Source: Trema orientale (taxonomy: Eukaryota; Streptophyta; Magnoliopsida; Rosales; Cannabaceae). Taken from it: 64,000 bases of DNA. This document shows positions 23,834-36,296 of this stretch, piece by piece. The notes below the pieces were generated by a model, which did no database searches, was not told the origin of the DNA, and was given only the letters and a program-made list of their open reading frames with translations. Position numbers and translations under genes: made by a program. Positions within the stretch are counted from its first letter, which is position 1, and each line of letters opens with the position of its first letter. Location of the stretch: contig JXTC01000167.1 in the NCBI GenBank assembly GCA_002914845.1, positions 466,343 to 530,342 on the forward strand, written 5' to 3'.

Positions 23834-24567
23834 AAGTTACAAGAGATAGCCCCTATTTTGGTTGCCAATATTCCAGCCTTGATTTAATCTCTCTCTGTTT
23901 TATGAGAGGAAAAAAAAATAAAACATGAGATTGAAAAAGCTATTTAGAGAAAACTACATGGTACACCCATTTTTGAGAAATGGTGTTAGTAAATATCACT
24001 TTTTTAAATCGTTAATATCTATGCCCATTTTCCACTTAATAATCCTTTCAATAATTATTTTGGCTTTACAAGAGTAACCAGAGGCTAAAACACAACTGCT
24101 CTGCTCTCTCTCATCATGAAAGAAGAAAAAGTGGAACATTTCTCTATCATGGCCACTTTCCTTAGAAACAAACAGAGTTGAAGCGAGATATCAATAATTT
24201 TGCGTGTGTTCCTGCATTTTATTTGTCTGAAATTCTACGAGCTTAAAGCAACGAAAACCAGTTTTTTTTTCCTTTGCTCATTGATTATTCTAATTTTCTG
24301 CCACTGTTGTGTTTCTTTGAGCCTAAGTGCTAAGTATTGATAATTCGACAACCTGAGTTTTGAGACGATCTCTATTGTTTTCAAAGCCAATAAGGTATGT
24401 ATATCGATCATAAATTTGTTTATGGATGATTTCTTTGTTGTGCTCTATTGCTTTTGTTGTTGTTTTCTTCGGTTAAAATAAAATTGCAATTTAAATTTTA
24501 CGCCAGGGTTCATCAAAATAGAACCTCATTGAATTAGGCACTTATTCTAGCATTTGCTTTGGTAAAA
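23834..24567. other. Intergenic DNA
   Basis: AT-rich, with no gene or clear element recognised. Confidence 0.35.
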
Positions 24568-25435
24568 TCTATCTATCTATCTATATATATTAAGTCTGAG
24601 GTAGAGAGAAAATTAAAAAATGAAAGCTTCTTTGATCAGTATTCTATTTTTAAAATTTCTACAAAATTTCTAATTAAACTCTTATTTTTTTATGATATGA
24701 TTGATCCTAATATTACTTTTTCATACTATGATTGGTCCTAATATATTTGAATTATAAAATATAATTTAATAATAATAATAGTAAATATTAAATTTAGTTC
24801 CTTAATAATTTTACATTCATCTCATTAAATAGATGTATTTTCCTAATACATTGTACTTAAAAAACATCCTTATATACATGCATATTTTCTAATTTTTGTT
24901 TCTTATTGGTTTTTGAAATAAATCATTTTAAAAAGACGAATACATCTTGTATCAATCAATGCTTTATTATGATTCATGCTTTCATATGGACACGCTCATA
25001 CTTTTTCAATTTTTGTTTCTTTATTTGTTTTTGAAATAAATTATTTAAAAAGACCAATATGTCTAGATGAATAAAAAGTCTAAATAAATGAATTAGTATA
25101 TATATATATATCTTTATTTGTTTTTGAAATAAATTATTTAAAAAGACCAATATGTCTAGATGAATAAAAATCTAAATAAATGAATTAGTATATATATATA
25201 TATATCTATACATTAAGCTGAAGCAAAGAGAAAGTTAAAAGACATGATAGTTTCTTTGATCAATATTCTATTTTTATACTTTTTAATAAATTTCTAATTA
25301 AAAACTAATTTTTCTAATTAATAGTAATATAGCTTATATTAAATTTAGTTTCTTGAATAAATAGTAGTTTTACACTCATTTTATTAAATATATTTATTTA
25401 TATCAATTTGCGCAAAACGCGATATAACGATTAGT
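24568..25435 (+). mobile_element. Helitron-like non-autonomous element
   Basis: Two related 5'-like ends (TCTAT...TATTAAG followed by a purine-rich GAGAGAAA stretch) occur at about 24568 and 25205 and share the downstream TTCTTTGATCARTATTCTAT block. At 25409-25435 there is a small GC hairpin (GCGCAAAACGC) in AT-rich DNA, followed about 12 nt later by TTAGT. This resembles the Helitron 3' end, a hairpin shortly before CTAGT. No target-site duplication is expected. The CTAG end is imperfect, so the call is moderate; the real unit may be only 25205-25435. Confidence 0.45.
25018..25204 (+). repeat. 93-bp direct tandem duplication
   Basis: Bases 25018-25110 and 25111-25204 are nearly identical, both starting TCTTTATTTGTTTTTGAAAT and ending in a TA run. 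They differ mainly by a one-base indel and the TA length. A diverged earlier copy is near 24895-24950. It lies within the Helitron-like segment and is a recent local duplication. Confidence 0.8.
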
Positions 25436-26505
25436 TCATTATAAAGCTTATTATTCAAATTTTCCATGATATATGTTATAGGTCTTGTATCTATTGCATG
25501 TCTTTGCGATTTCGTTCCTTTGAATGTATATAGTTCATTCTAGTAATTAAAGTTCTTAGAATTTAGTTTATATGGGATTTTAAGGATAACAGGGAAAAAC
25601 AAAGGGTCAAAAGGTTGCTATGATTTTTGGGCTGTGTTTGGCCATTATTAGTTCAGGTCATCTAAATTAAAGATTCAATTATGCCTCACTGATTTACAGG
25701 ATGTACTTTGTCAAAATTTTCGTAATTAATTTGTAGTTATGAACTGTCCTAAACTTGATTCATATTTTTATTTTCTTTACAGCAGTCTCTTCATTTCTTC
25801 CGTTTATTAGCAAGGTAAACGAATACTCTCTTAGGGAATTTAGTTGGGAATGTACATGATTGGAATTGTGCGTTAAGGATGGGAAAATAATTTTGTTATG
25901 ATTTTGCAGTGAATGTGTTTGATTAATGCCTGAGCCTAATAACCAAATTGAATGTCTAAAGTAGAAAGTTTGGAGTGACATTGCGATCTATCAAATTCCC
26001 CGTATCCTGACTTCTTTTTGGTCTAAAATTTCGATAGACTTAATTAAACTCATTATTCCTTTGTTGAATCCTTTTATTCAAAGTGGTATATTCGTTTGTT
26101 CTCTAGTTCTTTTAGAGATTTTCTTTATATTTTAATTTAATTAATTTTGAGTGAATCTCTCTGCTGAAAAGTATTTAGACAGTTGCATCACATTGGGATT
26201 GAATCTGACATCTAGTTGGATTGCTTAGCTTCAAAAGCACGGAAATTACTTTAGAAAAGTTTTTAAGCCACTACTAGAATACTGGAATGAAGTCAATCAT
26301 TTACTTTACTTTCTATTGACCATAAATGCTTACACTTATTGCCTTTGTGTCCTTGTAGTGAGTAATTTTTTAGGTTAGTCATTCTAAACTTTCAGTGTTC
26401 CATTCCATATATGTTTTTATGAAATATTCATTGTTTTATTAAAGTTGCTTTTCTATTTGAGTTAAATGTGAGTTAATAATAAGCTTGTGTTACTAGGCAA
26501 ACAAG
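25436..26505. other. Intergenic DNA left of the LINE
   Basis: No gene was recognised. The stretch ends at the left target-site duplication of the LINE (26506-26519). Confidence 0.35.
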
Positions 26506-26511
26506 CTATGC

Positions 26512-27236
26512 ATGAGTCGAGATTTGGTATGTTTGGCCGAGTCACTATGTTTCCTTGATGCTATTTCAGACTCCTTTTGGGCTGGTTTTAGTTTGACTTT
26601 GGTTTGTACTAATGAGGTAGACACCCTTACTGTTTGGGTCTTTACTTCTTTTAGAATTCAGTGTCCACTGGTTATTTGCAATCACTCTCAACCTATCTTT
26701 CTTGAGGTTGTGGTAGGTATATTAATAGTTCTTTTTTCCTTTGTCTATGGTGCTTCTTCTGCTTCTTCTAGGAGGGAGCTTGGAGATCACTTTTGGACAT
26801 GGCTCTTTCTATTTGGTATGTTTTGGGTGATTTCAAATGCTGTTCTGAGCTCTCATGAGACAACGGGTATAACATACTCTACTTCGTGTTTTGATTTTGC
26901 GGATTTTTTGGGTGCTTCCTCTTTTGTTGATTTGGACACTAAGGGTGCTTTCTATACCAGGATTGGTAGAGGAGCGAGGGGTCTAGTTCTCTCCCGTTTA
27001 GATAGAGCTTTATGTACTCCTAGGTTTGTTGATCTTTGGTCTAATTTGTCTTGTAGCACTTTGCCTCATTTGTATTCTGATTACTATCCTCTTTTTCTAT
27101 ATGGAAAGGATTCAGGAGCGCCTCGTGCTCGTTCTTTTCGTTTTCAGAATATTTGGATGGATGACCCTACTTTCTTGAATTTGGTTTCAGGTGTCTGGTC
27201 TTCTCAAGTTTTAGGTTGCCCCACCTCTCGTCTTTA
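26512..27236 (+). pseudogene. LINE endonuclease remnant
   Basis: The translation contains typical C-terminal endonuclease words of plant L1 elements: NAVLSSHETTG, FADFLGASSFVDLDTKGAFYT and VLSRLDRALCTPRFVDLW, then FRFQNIWMDDPTFLNLV. The N-terminal catalytic part is absent or diverged. The Met at 26512 lies in the target-site duplication and is not a real start. Confidence 0.85.
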
Positions 27237-29045
27237 GCAGAAACTCAAACTTCTCAAATCTTCTCTTCGTGCTTGGAATTGGAAAGTTTTTGGTGATTTG
27301 TCTACCAGAATTGCTATGGCTACGGATCGGGTTACGAATATTCAAAATAGGTTGCAAATGGAAGGCTTTTCTGAGGAGATCTTTCGAGAAGAGGCTGATG
27401 CTCTAGCTGTCCTTGATAATACTTTAACTCTGCAAGATTCCTTTCTGAGAGACAAGTGTCACATATGTTGGCTAGAAAGAGGAGATCACAATTTTTTTTT
27501 TTACTATGCGACCCTTAAGAGACATAAAACTAACAAGCTTATGTCTTCTTTGATTATCAATGATGAGATTGTGACTAATCCGGATCATATTGTAGCTTAT
27601 GCTGTCCATTTTAATGCTTCTCTGTTTTCTAAGCTAAATCATTCTTCAGGTGACTTTTCTATTATTCGAGAGCATGTTCCCAGTCTGATTACTCAGAATA
27701 ATAATGCTAGCTTGTTGAGTCTTCCATTGGAGTAGAAAATTAGAAACACTATTTTTGATATGGATCCCTCTAGTGTGCCTGGTCCAGATAGCTATACTGG
27801 GAGATTCTTCCGCAGTTGCTGGCCTATTGTGGGTAATGATCTTGTCTTGGCAGTTCAGGAGTTTTTCTATACTGGTAAGATATTCCCTAATGTTAATTCT
27901 AATTTTATAGTCCTTATCCCTAAGAAAACTGAAGCAAATAAGATTGAGCAGTTTCGGCCTATAGCTTTAGGGAATTTCTACTTCAAGGTTATCACTAAGA
28001 TTCTTGCTACTAGGCTGGATCCTATTAGTTCTCGAATTCTCTCTTCGAATTAGTTTGAGTTTATTCATGGTCGGCATATGGGTGATTATATTTTGGGGGC
28101 TTTGGAGTGTTTTAACTCTTTAAATAATTCGACTTTTGGAGGTCACGTGGCTTTAAGGAATGACATTCGCAAGGCTTTTGACTCTATTAGTTGGTCTTTT
28201 ATTCTGGAGGTCCACAGGTCCTTTGGTTTTTTTCCTACCTTCACTAATTGAGTCTCAGCTATTTTTAGTTCTGCCCGTATTTCAATACTTCTTAATGGAG
28301 CCCCTCATGGTTATTTCTCTTGCTCTCGTAGGGTTAGACAAGGTGATCCTCTTTCTCCTCTGCTTATCTAGTGGAGGACTTTTTGAGTCGTTACTTGACT
28401 CATCTGTTTAGTACGGGAGCTATTGATTCTATCTCTCCACCTCGTGGTAAGAGTGCTTTGACCCATTTTTTGTATACAGATGATGTCCTTATTTTCTGTC
28501 GAGTTTTATCTACGAACTTGAGAGCTATTCAATCGGTATTTGATCTGTATGGGTCTCTTTCGGGACAGATAGTTAATTAGGAGAAGTCTAGTATCTATTT
28601 TGGTAAGGGTATTTCCCTTTCCAAAGTTAGGGATTTCCTTACTATTTGTGGTATGAAGCGAGGTGGAGAGTCATTGCACTACTTGGGAGTTTTTTTGTTT
28701 GTGGAAGCCCCACGGCAACGTTGGTTGATTCCTTAGATGGATAGTTTATTGGCTCGATTTCATTGTTGGATAGGTTGTCTCTTTCTATGGCTGGCAGAGT
28801 TGCTTTGATTAGTTCTGTGATCTATGGTTCACTTCTTCATTCTTTTTAGATTTACAAATGGCCAAGTTCTTTGTTAACTAAAATGAAAAAGGTAATTCGA
28901 AATTTCGTTTGATCGGATTCTTTTCTTCAAAAGAAGCCGGTCCAAGTCTCGTGGAAGAAATGTTGTCGGCCTAAAGAGGAAGGTAGTTTAGGACTTCGAG
29001 ACTTATCTTTGCTCAATAAAGCCCTTCTTAAAAAGTTTGCTTGGA
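27237..29045 (+). pseudogene. LINE reverse transcriptase remnant
   Basis: Spread over three frames, the RT shows LRDKCHICWLERGDHN, VPGPDSYTGRFFRSCW, NFIVLIPKK then QFRPIALGNFYFKVITKI, a region of the FDSISW type, and FLYTDDVLIFC in the palm (the catalytic box reads YTDD). It continues past the thumb region to LGLRDLSLLNKALLKKFAW, where the N gap starts. Stops are frequent (for example at 28051-28053 and 28579-28581). Confidence 0.93.
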
Positions 29046-29594
29046 NNNNNNNNNNNNNNNNNNNNNNNNNNNNNNNNNNNNNNNNNNNNNNNNNNNNNNN
29101 NNNNNNNNNNNNNNNNNNNNNNNNNNNNNNNNNNNNNNNNNNNNNNNNNNNNNNNNNNNNNNNNNNNNNNNNNNNNNNNNNNNNNNNNNNNNNNNNNNNN
29201 NNNNNNNNNNNNNNNNNNNNNNNNNNNNNNNNNNNNNNNNNNNNNNNNNNNNNNNNNNNNNNNNNNNNNNNNNNNNNNNNNNNNNNNNNNNNNNNNNNNN
29301 NNNNNNNNNNNNNNNNNNNNNNNNNNNNNNNNNNNNNNNNNNNNNNNNNNNNNNNNNNNNNNNNNNNNNNNNNNNNNNNNNNNNNNNNNNNNNNNNNNNN
29401 NNNNNNNNNNNNNNNNNNNNNNNNNNNNNNNNNNNNNNNNNNNNNNNNNNNNNNNNNNNNNNNNNNNNNNNNNNNNNNNNNNNNNNNNNNNNNNNNNNNN
29501 NNNNNNNNNNNNNNNNNNNNNNNNNNNNNNNNNNNNNNNNNNNNNNNNNNNNNNNNNNNNNNNNNNNNNNNNNNNNNNNNNNNNNNNNNNNNNN
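29046..29594. other. Assembly gap of 549 N inside the LINE
   Basis: Unknown bases replace the part of the LINE between the reverse transcriptase thumb and the RNase H domain. The apparent long open frames across it are artefacts of translating N. Confidence 0.99.
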
Positions 29595-30058
29595 GTAGGC
29601 CTCGAAAAGTGGCCATCATTATTAAAATTATATAGAGACCTCCTCCTTTGTCTTGGGTCAAAGTCAATACCGATGGTTCTGTTTATGGCGCATCAGGTCC
29701 TTTTGGGTGTTCAGGTGTATTTCGGACTCATAGAGGGTTTGTTCGCGAATGTTTCTCTATTCTTTTAGGAGTTGGATACGCTTTTAAGGTAGAATTGGCA
29801 GCGGCGATTCATGCGATTGAGTTTGCATAGAAATATGGTTAGAAGCGTCTTTGGTTGGAGAGTGATTCGGTTTATGTGGTTTCTCTTCTGCTGGCACGTT
29901 CTCTTAAAGTTCCTTTCCATTGGAGACCGATTTGGTGTAGGGCCTTGGAGTACGTCACCAATATGGATTTTTTAGTCACCCATATCTATCGTGGGGGTAA
30001 TCATGTAGCTGATTCGTTAGCTTCTTGTGCTCCTTCATTTGTTTGTCCTACTTGGTAG
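29595..30058 (+). pseudogene. LINE C-terminal RNase H remnant
   Basis: The sequence starts WVKVNTDGSVYG, the RNase H start carrying the first catalytic Asp. It continues with FKVELAAAIHAIEFA (catalytic Glu), LWLESDSVYVVSLL (catalytic Asp) and GGNHVADSLAS near the end. Plant L1 elements often carry such a domain after RT. Two in-frame stops follow HAIEFA at 29828-29842. Confidence 0.9.
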
Positions 30059-30399
30059 TGGTCTGGTCCGTCTTTTATTTATTCTTTTGTTTACGACGAT
30101 TGTATTGCAAAACCCAGTTATCGGTTTCGCTGATTTTTTTTCTCTTTTGATTAATTTGTCCCTAGAGGTCAAGTTTATATCTCCTTCTGACTAAGTATCT
30201 TTTATCTTTCTTTCTCTTTTAGTAAATTTTCCCTCGTTCTATCAAAGTTCACAAAAAAAAAATAAATAAATAAATAAAACTATGCATGAGTCGTAACATT
30301 TGTCTCAACTGTTTTATTGGACATAACTTTCAAATTAACTTAACACAGTTAACAATGTTTAATTTTTTAAGAAGTGATACATTAGTTATATACCACTTC

Positions 30400-31020
30400 A
30401 CTATAGTAGTAAATAGGTTTAATAGTGGTTGTTAAATATATCGCCGTATATCGATGGTAAAAAAGTGACTATTTTAAATTCATGGTAAAGAAGTGATATA
30501 CCTAGTAAATAAGTGACTATTTTAAATTCATGGTAAAGAAGTGATATACCTATTTATAATAGTGATAAATAAATAATCTTTTAGGGGTATATTGGTAAAT
30601 ATATTTTCAGTTTATATCAGTAATAAATTTTTCAGGTCATATAATATAAATAATATACTAGATTATGATGGCAGTAAATGAATAGTTTACTAGGGTTAAA
30701 ATGGTATATATGCCACTATATTGACAATAAATATTTTTGATGTCGTGATAAATAAATGTTGTACCAGTTTATAATAGTAGTAAACAAGTAATTTACCAAG
30801 AGTATAATGGTAAATCTGATAAAATATAATGGTGATAAATTTTTTTGAGATCATGGTAAATAAATAATATACTAGTTTACAATGGTAGTAAATAAGTAAT
30901 CTAACAGAATTATAATGATAAGTATGATAATGAATATCAATGGTAAATTTTTTTTTGAGTTTCTAATTATGGTAAATAAATAATATACCATGTTTATAAT
31001 AGTAAACTAAATCATTTGAA
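30400..31020. repeat. Degenerate AT-rich tandem repeat
   Basis: Words such as GGTAAATAAATAATATACYA, GTTTATAATAGTAGTAAA and AGTATAATGGTAAAT recur about every 110-130 bp, four to five times, with many substitutions. No coding signal. Confidence 0.6.
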
Positions 31021-31264
31021 TTAAAAAATGATATATTTGCTCAGAAAATAATGAAAAGGGGATATCTATTAAAGTAGGGCATTTTTGTACAAACTCTTAC
31101 AATTTACTTTTGCTTTAGTCCTAACTATGGGCTAGAGAATAATTTTTATATTTTTTGAAGGGAAATCTGAGATTAATTCTTAAAAAACAAAAAATTGTCA
31201 TCGGGTCCTGGGATGGATTTTTTTTTTTTACTCAAAATCTCCTTGCATCCTTACATTTTTTTTT

Positions 31265-31826
31265 ATGCATAAGATTAATAATAATAATGATTCCTGAATT
31301 ATACTCATTATACCACTTCGGTTCTCAAATTTTTAACTAATATAGTAAACATCCTCGAATTATGTAATTGTTGAAATAATGACTTTTTTGTCACAAACTG
31401 TTAATTATTTAACAAAAATAAGTTATTACAAAGCATACGATTTGATAACTGTGGTCAAGAATGGGACTCGAATTTTCAACTTACACAACAAACTACTAAG
31501 TCTTATACAATTATTACAATAATAACATTTTTTTTCCACAAACTGTTAAATTTTTAAGAGAAAAGAATCATGTAAAACACATACAATTTAGTAATTATGG
31601 CTAAGAATGAGATTCTGACTCATATAAGTAAACAATATCCAATTATATGCTTTCTCCATGACTATTTTCTATTACAAAACTAACAGTTTGTGACAAAGAG
31701 GTCATTGCTCTAAAAATTGCATAATTCAAGGGCTATTACCATGTAAGTTGAAAATAATTTTAAGGCTAAAATGGTACAATGAGTATATTTTATGAATTAT
31801 TACTATTATTAATCCTTACGCATACT
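31265..31826. mobile_element. Foldback MITE, about 560 bp
   Basis: The left 150 bp (31265-31415) and the right 155 bp (31670-31826) are imperfect reverse complements. Both carry ATACTCATT-type words near the outer end, a GAATTATG(T/C)AATT word, and TTTGTCACAAACTGTTA towards the centre. The loop has no coding sequence. I see no clear target-site duplication. Confidence 0.65.
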
Positions 31827-32755
31827 ATGAATACAGTACCAAATCAAATTGTGTCGAGATTTAAAAAAAAATCATAATAGGCGATATAATTTGATGTTCA
31901 TTGATCTGTTGCTTCATGTCATTATTTTTTCTTTTATATATCTTAAAAATTCCATCATTTACTATTCAACTCTGATTGTAGGTAGAGATTATGGAAGAAG
32001 ATTAAGGAGATTTCATTTGTTCTTTTTAATTTTTTTTTTAATTCGTTTGATCTTTTAATAATTAATGTAGGGAAAAAGGATAAAATCATTGTGTTGTTAA
32101 GTTACATCATGTAATTCAACGTGTAATGCAATTGTATTGCATCTACCATCGTCTATTTTTGACGATGAGCAATTTTCCAACAATTTAAAAGTTCAGGTTA
32201 CACTTCTTCGGGCACATAATATAGGGAAATGGATCTCAATATCTCATTGGTAGTGTCTTGGGGTAAAATGATTTTTTTAGTATTTTTTTCAGAATGATTT
32301 TTTAATACCAAATTTTATTACTCCACCCCATGAAAACGACAAAAAAAAAAAGAAAGAAAAAAAAGAAAAGGAAAGAAAGAAAGAAAACCCCTAGGCCCTA
32401 TCTGCCAACTTAAAGATACGATAGAGGAGAGAGGATGGAAGTTAACAGAAAATCCGAAAATTTAAAAAAAAAAAAAAGACTATAATTCACAATTTCTAGG
32501 CATTTAAGTTTGTATAAACTGTATTTTCACTTTCTACTATTTTTTTTAATTTTTTTTCTTTTGATTCTATTATATTTTCACCAAAAGAATTATGAAAATT
32601 CATTTTTTTTAAAAGTTTGCATTAGTGAATTAGTGACCATATTTAAAATGATCACAAAATTGGATAGTGTTCATTTCAGAGATATAAATTTCCTATATGT
32701 GGGAAAAAAAACTTCTAACAAAAAGTTTTTTTTTTTAAAAAAAAAGACTCCAATG
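31827..32755. other. Intergenic DNA
   Basis: AT-rich with simple A-rich repeats near 32340-32480. No gene recognised. Confidence 0.35.
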
Positions 32756-33415
32756 TGCTGTTTGGTATGAGGCTGAAATTGAATGAATATCCTTAAAATT
32801 CTTTATTCTTATATTCGGTTTGATACAAATGTACAAAATAGTTATTCCTTTTGAATGATTATTCAATCAAAATGGTGGAATACTTATTCCTAAAGTGGTC
32901 TACTAGAATAACCTCTCTATTTCAATGCTAAATTATTCAAAACATTATTTACCAATATTATCTCTTAAATTATCTTCTAAATATTTAACACAATATTTCT
33001 AAAATATTCTCAAAATTTTGGGAGGCCACTATTGTGCAAATGTGTAAGAAATAGTTGATATGATTCATATGCAAAAAATATATAAATATATATTTTGAAT
33101 CAATTTATATTTTTTTTAATCCAGATATAGTAATTATTTTTGTTATTATCAAATACTAAGAACTTTAAATATGTTTTATTGTATTGTTATAGAACATAAA
33201 GTAAGGATTAAAGTTAAACATATTTTTGTCAAATAGTTAGTATTCCATTCTGCTCCAACTACCAACCAAACATATTATTAATTCATACATTAATTTTAAT
33301 GTTCAACTAAACGTTTGAATATTCAAATTTCATTCTTTTTCCAATGCCATTATTTTTATATTCCTATTCCTATACTTTTCCATTCATTCACATCAAACCA
33401 GACGCTTGTTTACTA
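32756..33415. mobile_element. Possible TIR element (hAT-like ends)
   Basis: The left end TGCTGTTTGGTATGAGG and the reverse-complemented right end GCGTCTGGTTTGATGTGA are related but imperfect, and the interior has further weak inverted similarity (TTGAATGAAT / ATTCATTCA words). No target-site duplication was found, so the boundaries are approximate. Confidence 0.35.
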
Positions 33416-34016
33416 ATTTTGGAAGCCATTTTATTTCTCTACTTGATCTGTACTAGAAAAGTCAAAATTTGATACTAAAAAATTTATTTGAAAAAAATTT
33501 AAAAAAGTCATTTTGTCCCAAAATAATTCATTTTCCTATAATATAGTATTAACACTTTTAAAACATTCTAAATTTAAAATAATAGCTAAAATTTGACAAA
33601 GCTACTTTTCTCTCTCTATACATGCTTTTCTCTCTCAAAATAGAAGCTACACCGCTGCTCTCATAGAGGCTGGAGAGGCAGCGTCTCATTTTTCTTCTCT
33701 GACCTCTCCTCCTCTCTCTCCTCCTTTTCCCTAACCTCTTGCATGGATGAGAGATTTTTTTCAGTTTTCTTTTAGTTTTCTAATAAGTCCATATCTAGAT
33801 CCGGTTTGTAGTATAACCTTTTATGTAGATTTTCAAGTTCATTTACGAGATCTTGAATATGAGATTTTCTTATTTGATTTAGACCAGTTAGGTAAATGAG
33901 TCATTTTTTTTTTCAACGGGTGTTGATCCCAATTTGTGTTGGAATTATATAGTCTATCCTACTAAGAATATAGTCCAAGAGCAGATATTGAAGGCAATAG
34001 TTTGTTGGTGGCTCTG
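33416..34016. other. Intergenic DNA left of the gypsy element
   Basis: It contains a CT-rich tract (about 33608-33740). The last five bases, CTCTG at 34012-34016, resemble CACTG right of the gypsy element and may be its target-site duplication with one mutation. Confidence 0.4.
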
Positions 34017-34975
34017 TGTTGCGGATTTTATAATAGTTACGCAAGTGCACGTGCCGAAACAAGTAATATAGTAGTGAGTGAGTATCGTCTCCACAGGGAT
34101 TGATTACCAAAATTATTTGTAAAAATCTAAATGTCAAACAAGCTAGTTTAACGAATGAAAAATAAAGAATTGTAATAAAATAGCAACAATTTAAAGATGC
34201 AAGCAGAAAAGCAAATATTAAATAGAAACTAATGAGATCTAATCAAGTGATTGTGAATCAGTGGTGTGGATAAGCTGGGATTATTGAATCCTCCTTGGTT
34301 GCAAATCTGGGTTTAATTGCTGTAGTAACGCTTACGGCAAAATCACTCCAGTAACTGAAAATTCATTCTGCACATATTAATCTTCCGAATTCAATATGTT
34401 TAAGGATCTTCAAACCAGATTTAACATATTCCTATGCTAACCCAGTTCTCAAAACATCATTTATAGTATCAATTCTCAATGGGTTTGCATGGTAACAATA
34501 TATACCTATACCATTACTAATTCAAAGATCTTACTAAAGAGATGATTGAATCATGCATCATTCAAGCTAAATCCAACTAAGATTAACCTTTCCAGAATTA
34601 ATCTTAATTTATTTATCCTAAATATTGATGGCCAAGCAACAAAAAGGAAATAATAATGAAGCTCACTTGAACGAACTAGAGGAAAAGTACCATAAACATT
34701 TAAAACAACTTTAATCCATCATTACAACCTCAGAATCATCATAATCCCAGCTAAGGAAACTTAGCTCATGGTCTGAAATGTAAAAATCAACAACCTAAAA
34801 TATTCCATTGATTACAGAAAGTTTAAGAAAAGAAACAGAAATTAAATACAAAGAAGATTAAAAGAGGTAAAGAAGGTGCTAGCTGGACGATGGTGGTTTT
34901 AGCTCCTTGCAGCTTCTAGTACGCCTCTTCCTTCGTCCTTTCTTCTCTGTACTATTCCCTCTCTCTCTTTCTTTT
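34017..34975 (-). repeat. gypsy 3' LTR, truncated
   Basis: It is nearly identical to 40647-41605 from the starting TGTTGCGG onward. The similarity ends abruptly in the CTCTCTCTTTCTTT tract, after which a poly-T run and unrelated sequence follow. The other LTR continues for about 540 bp more, so the upstream part of this LTR has been deleted, probably together with the polypurine tract. By eye I count about 25 substitutions over the shared 959 bp. Confidence 0.9.
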
Positions 34976-35162
34976 TTTTTTTTTTTAGAAGGAAAGAACA
35001 GCAAAAGAAATAAGTAAAAGAGTAAGAAACAAAGGATATTTAGTGGGTTGCCTCCCACTTAGCGCTTGGTTTAGAGTCGTCAGCTCGACTTCTTGTTCCT
35101 TCATGGTTCCTGCAAAATGATTGAGGTCTTCCCTCTGTCAAATTCAGCTCTTCAATAATGCT

Positions 35163-36296
35163 TTAACCTCTGGCCATTGACCTTAAATTGGCGTCTCGAA
35201 TTTTCTTCCAGCAGCTCAACAGCCCCATATGGATAAACTTTGGTAACTTTGAATGGGCCTGACCACTAGACTTTAGCTTTCCGGGGAACAACTTCAATCT
35301 GGAGTTAAATAATAATACTTGCTGCCCAGTTTCAAAATTTCTTTGTTGGATCTTGCTGTCATGCCATTTTTTTGTTCTCTCCTTGTATAGCTTGGCATTC
35401 TCATAAGCAAACATCCGAAATTCATCTAGTTCGTTCAACTGCAGCAGCCGTGTGTCTCCAGCAGCTTGAAAGTCCAGGTTTAATTTTTTTGTCGCCCAAT
35501 ATGCTCGGTGCTCTAATTCTATTGGCAAGTGGCATGCTTTGCCAAAAATCAGCCTATATGGTGACATCCCCAAGGGCATTTTAAAAGCTGTTCTGTAAGC
35601 CTAAAGAGCATCATCGAGCCTCATTGACCAATCCTTCCTAGATGGATTCACAACCTTCTCCAAGATCCTTTTAATCTCTCTGTTGGAAATTTCAGCTTGT
35701 CCACTTGTTTGTGGATGGTATGCTGTAGCAACTTTATGCCGCACTCCATACTTCGCCAAAAGATTTTCGAATTGCTTACTACCAAAATGTGTGCCTTCAT
35801 CACTTATGATTGCTCTTGGCGTGCCAAAGCATGTAAAAATTTTCTTGTGAAGAAATTTTACCACTACTTTGGAGTCATTTGTGGAAAATGCTGAGGCTTC
35901 TACCCATTTAGATACGTAGTCTACAGCTACCAGGATGTAGAGATTCCCAAAGGATGGGGGAAATGGCCCCATGAAGTCTATTCCCCATACGTCAAACAGT
36001 TCAACCTCCAGAATATTATTTAAGGGCATCTCCTGTTTTTGTGAAATGTTCTCTACCCTTTGGCACCTATCACAACTTTTAACAAACTCATGTGCATCCT
36101 TAAAGATTGTTGGCCAATAAAAACCTGATTGCAAGACTTTGGCAGCCGTCTTAAAGCTTCCAAAGTGTCCTCCATATGGGGATGAATGGCAATGGATCAA
36201 AATGCTTTGAGTTTCTTCATTAGGAACACACCTTCGCAAAATCTGATCTGCACATTGCTTATATAAGAAAGGCTCATCCCAATAGTAAGCTTTCAC
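35163..36296 (-). pseudogene. gypsy integrase
   Basis: Two pieces, 35601-36296 and 35163-35579, are separated by a TAG next to DDAL. The first has the zinc-binding end ([12 protein letters not shown], then CDRCQR) and the catalytic core ([43 protein letters not shown] with the catalytic Asp/Glu residues). The second carries the C-terminal [19 protein letters not shown] segment. A frameshift near 36296 separates it from RNase H. Confidence 0.93.

Larger units (their letters stand above)
26506..30293 (+). mobile_element. LINE (L1-type non-LTR retrotransposon), 5'-truncated
   Basis: The element body is 26520-30279. It is flanked by a perfect 14-bp target-site duplication, CTATGCATGAGTCG, at 26506-26519 and 30280-30293, and ends in an A-rich tail (about 30251-30279). 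Coding remnants run in order: endonuclease C-terminal part, reverse transcriptase, then RNase H after an assembly gap. ORF1 and the start of the endonuclease are missing, as usual for incomplete reverse transcription. Several in-frame stops make it inactive. Confidence 0.94.

Noticed and set aside
29009-29768. Long open frames across the N run
   Set aside because: They consist of translated N and carry no information.
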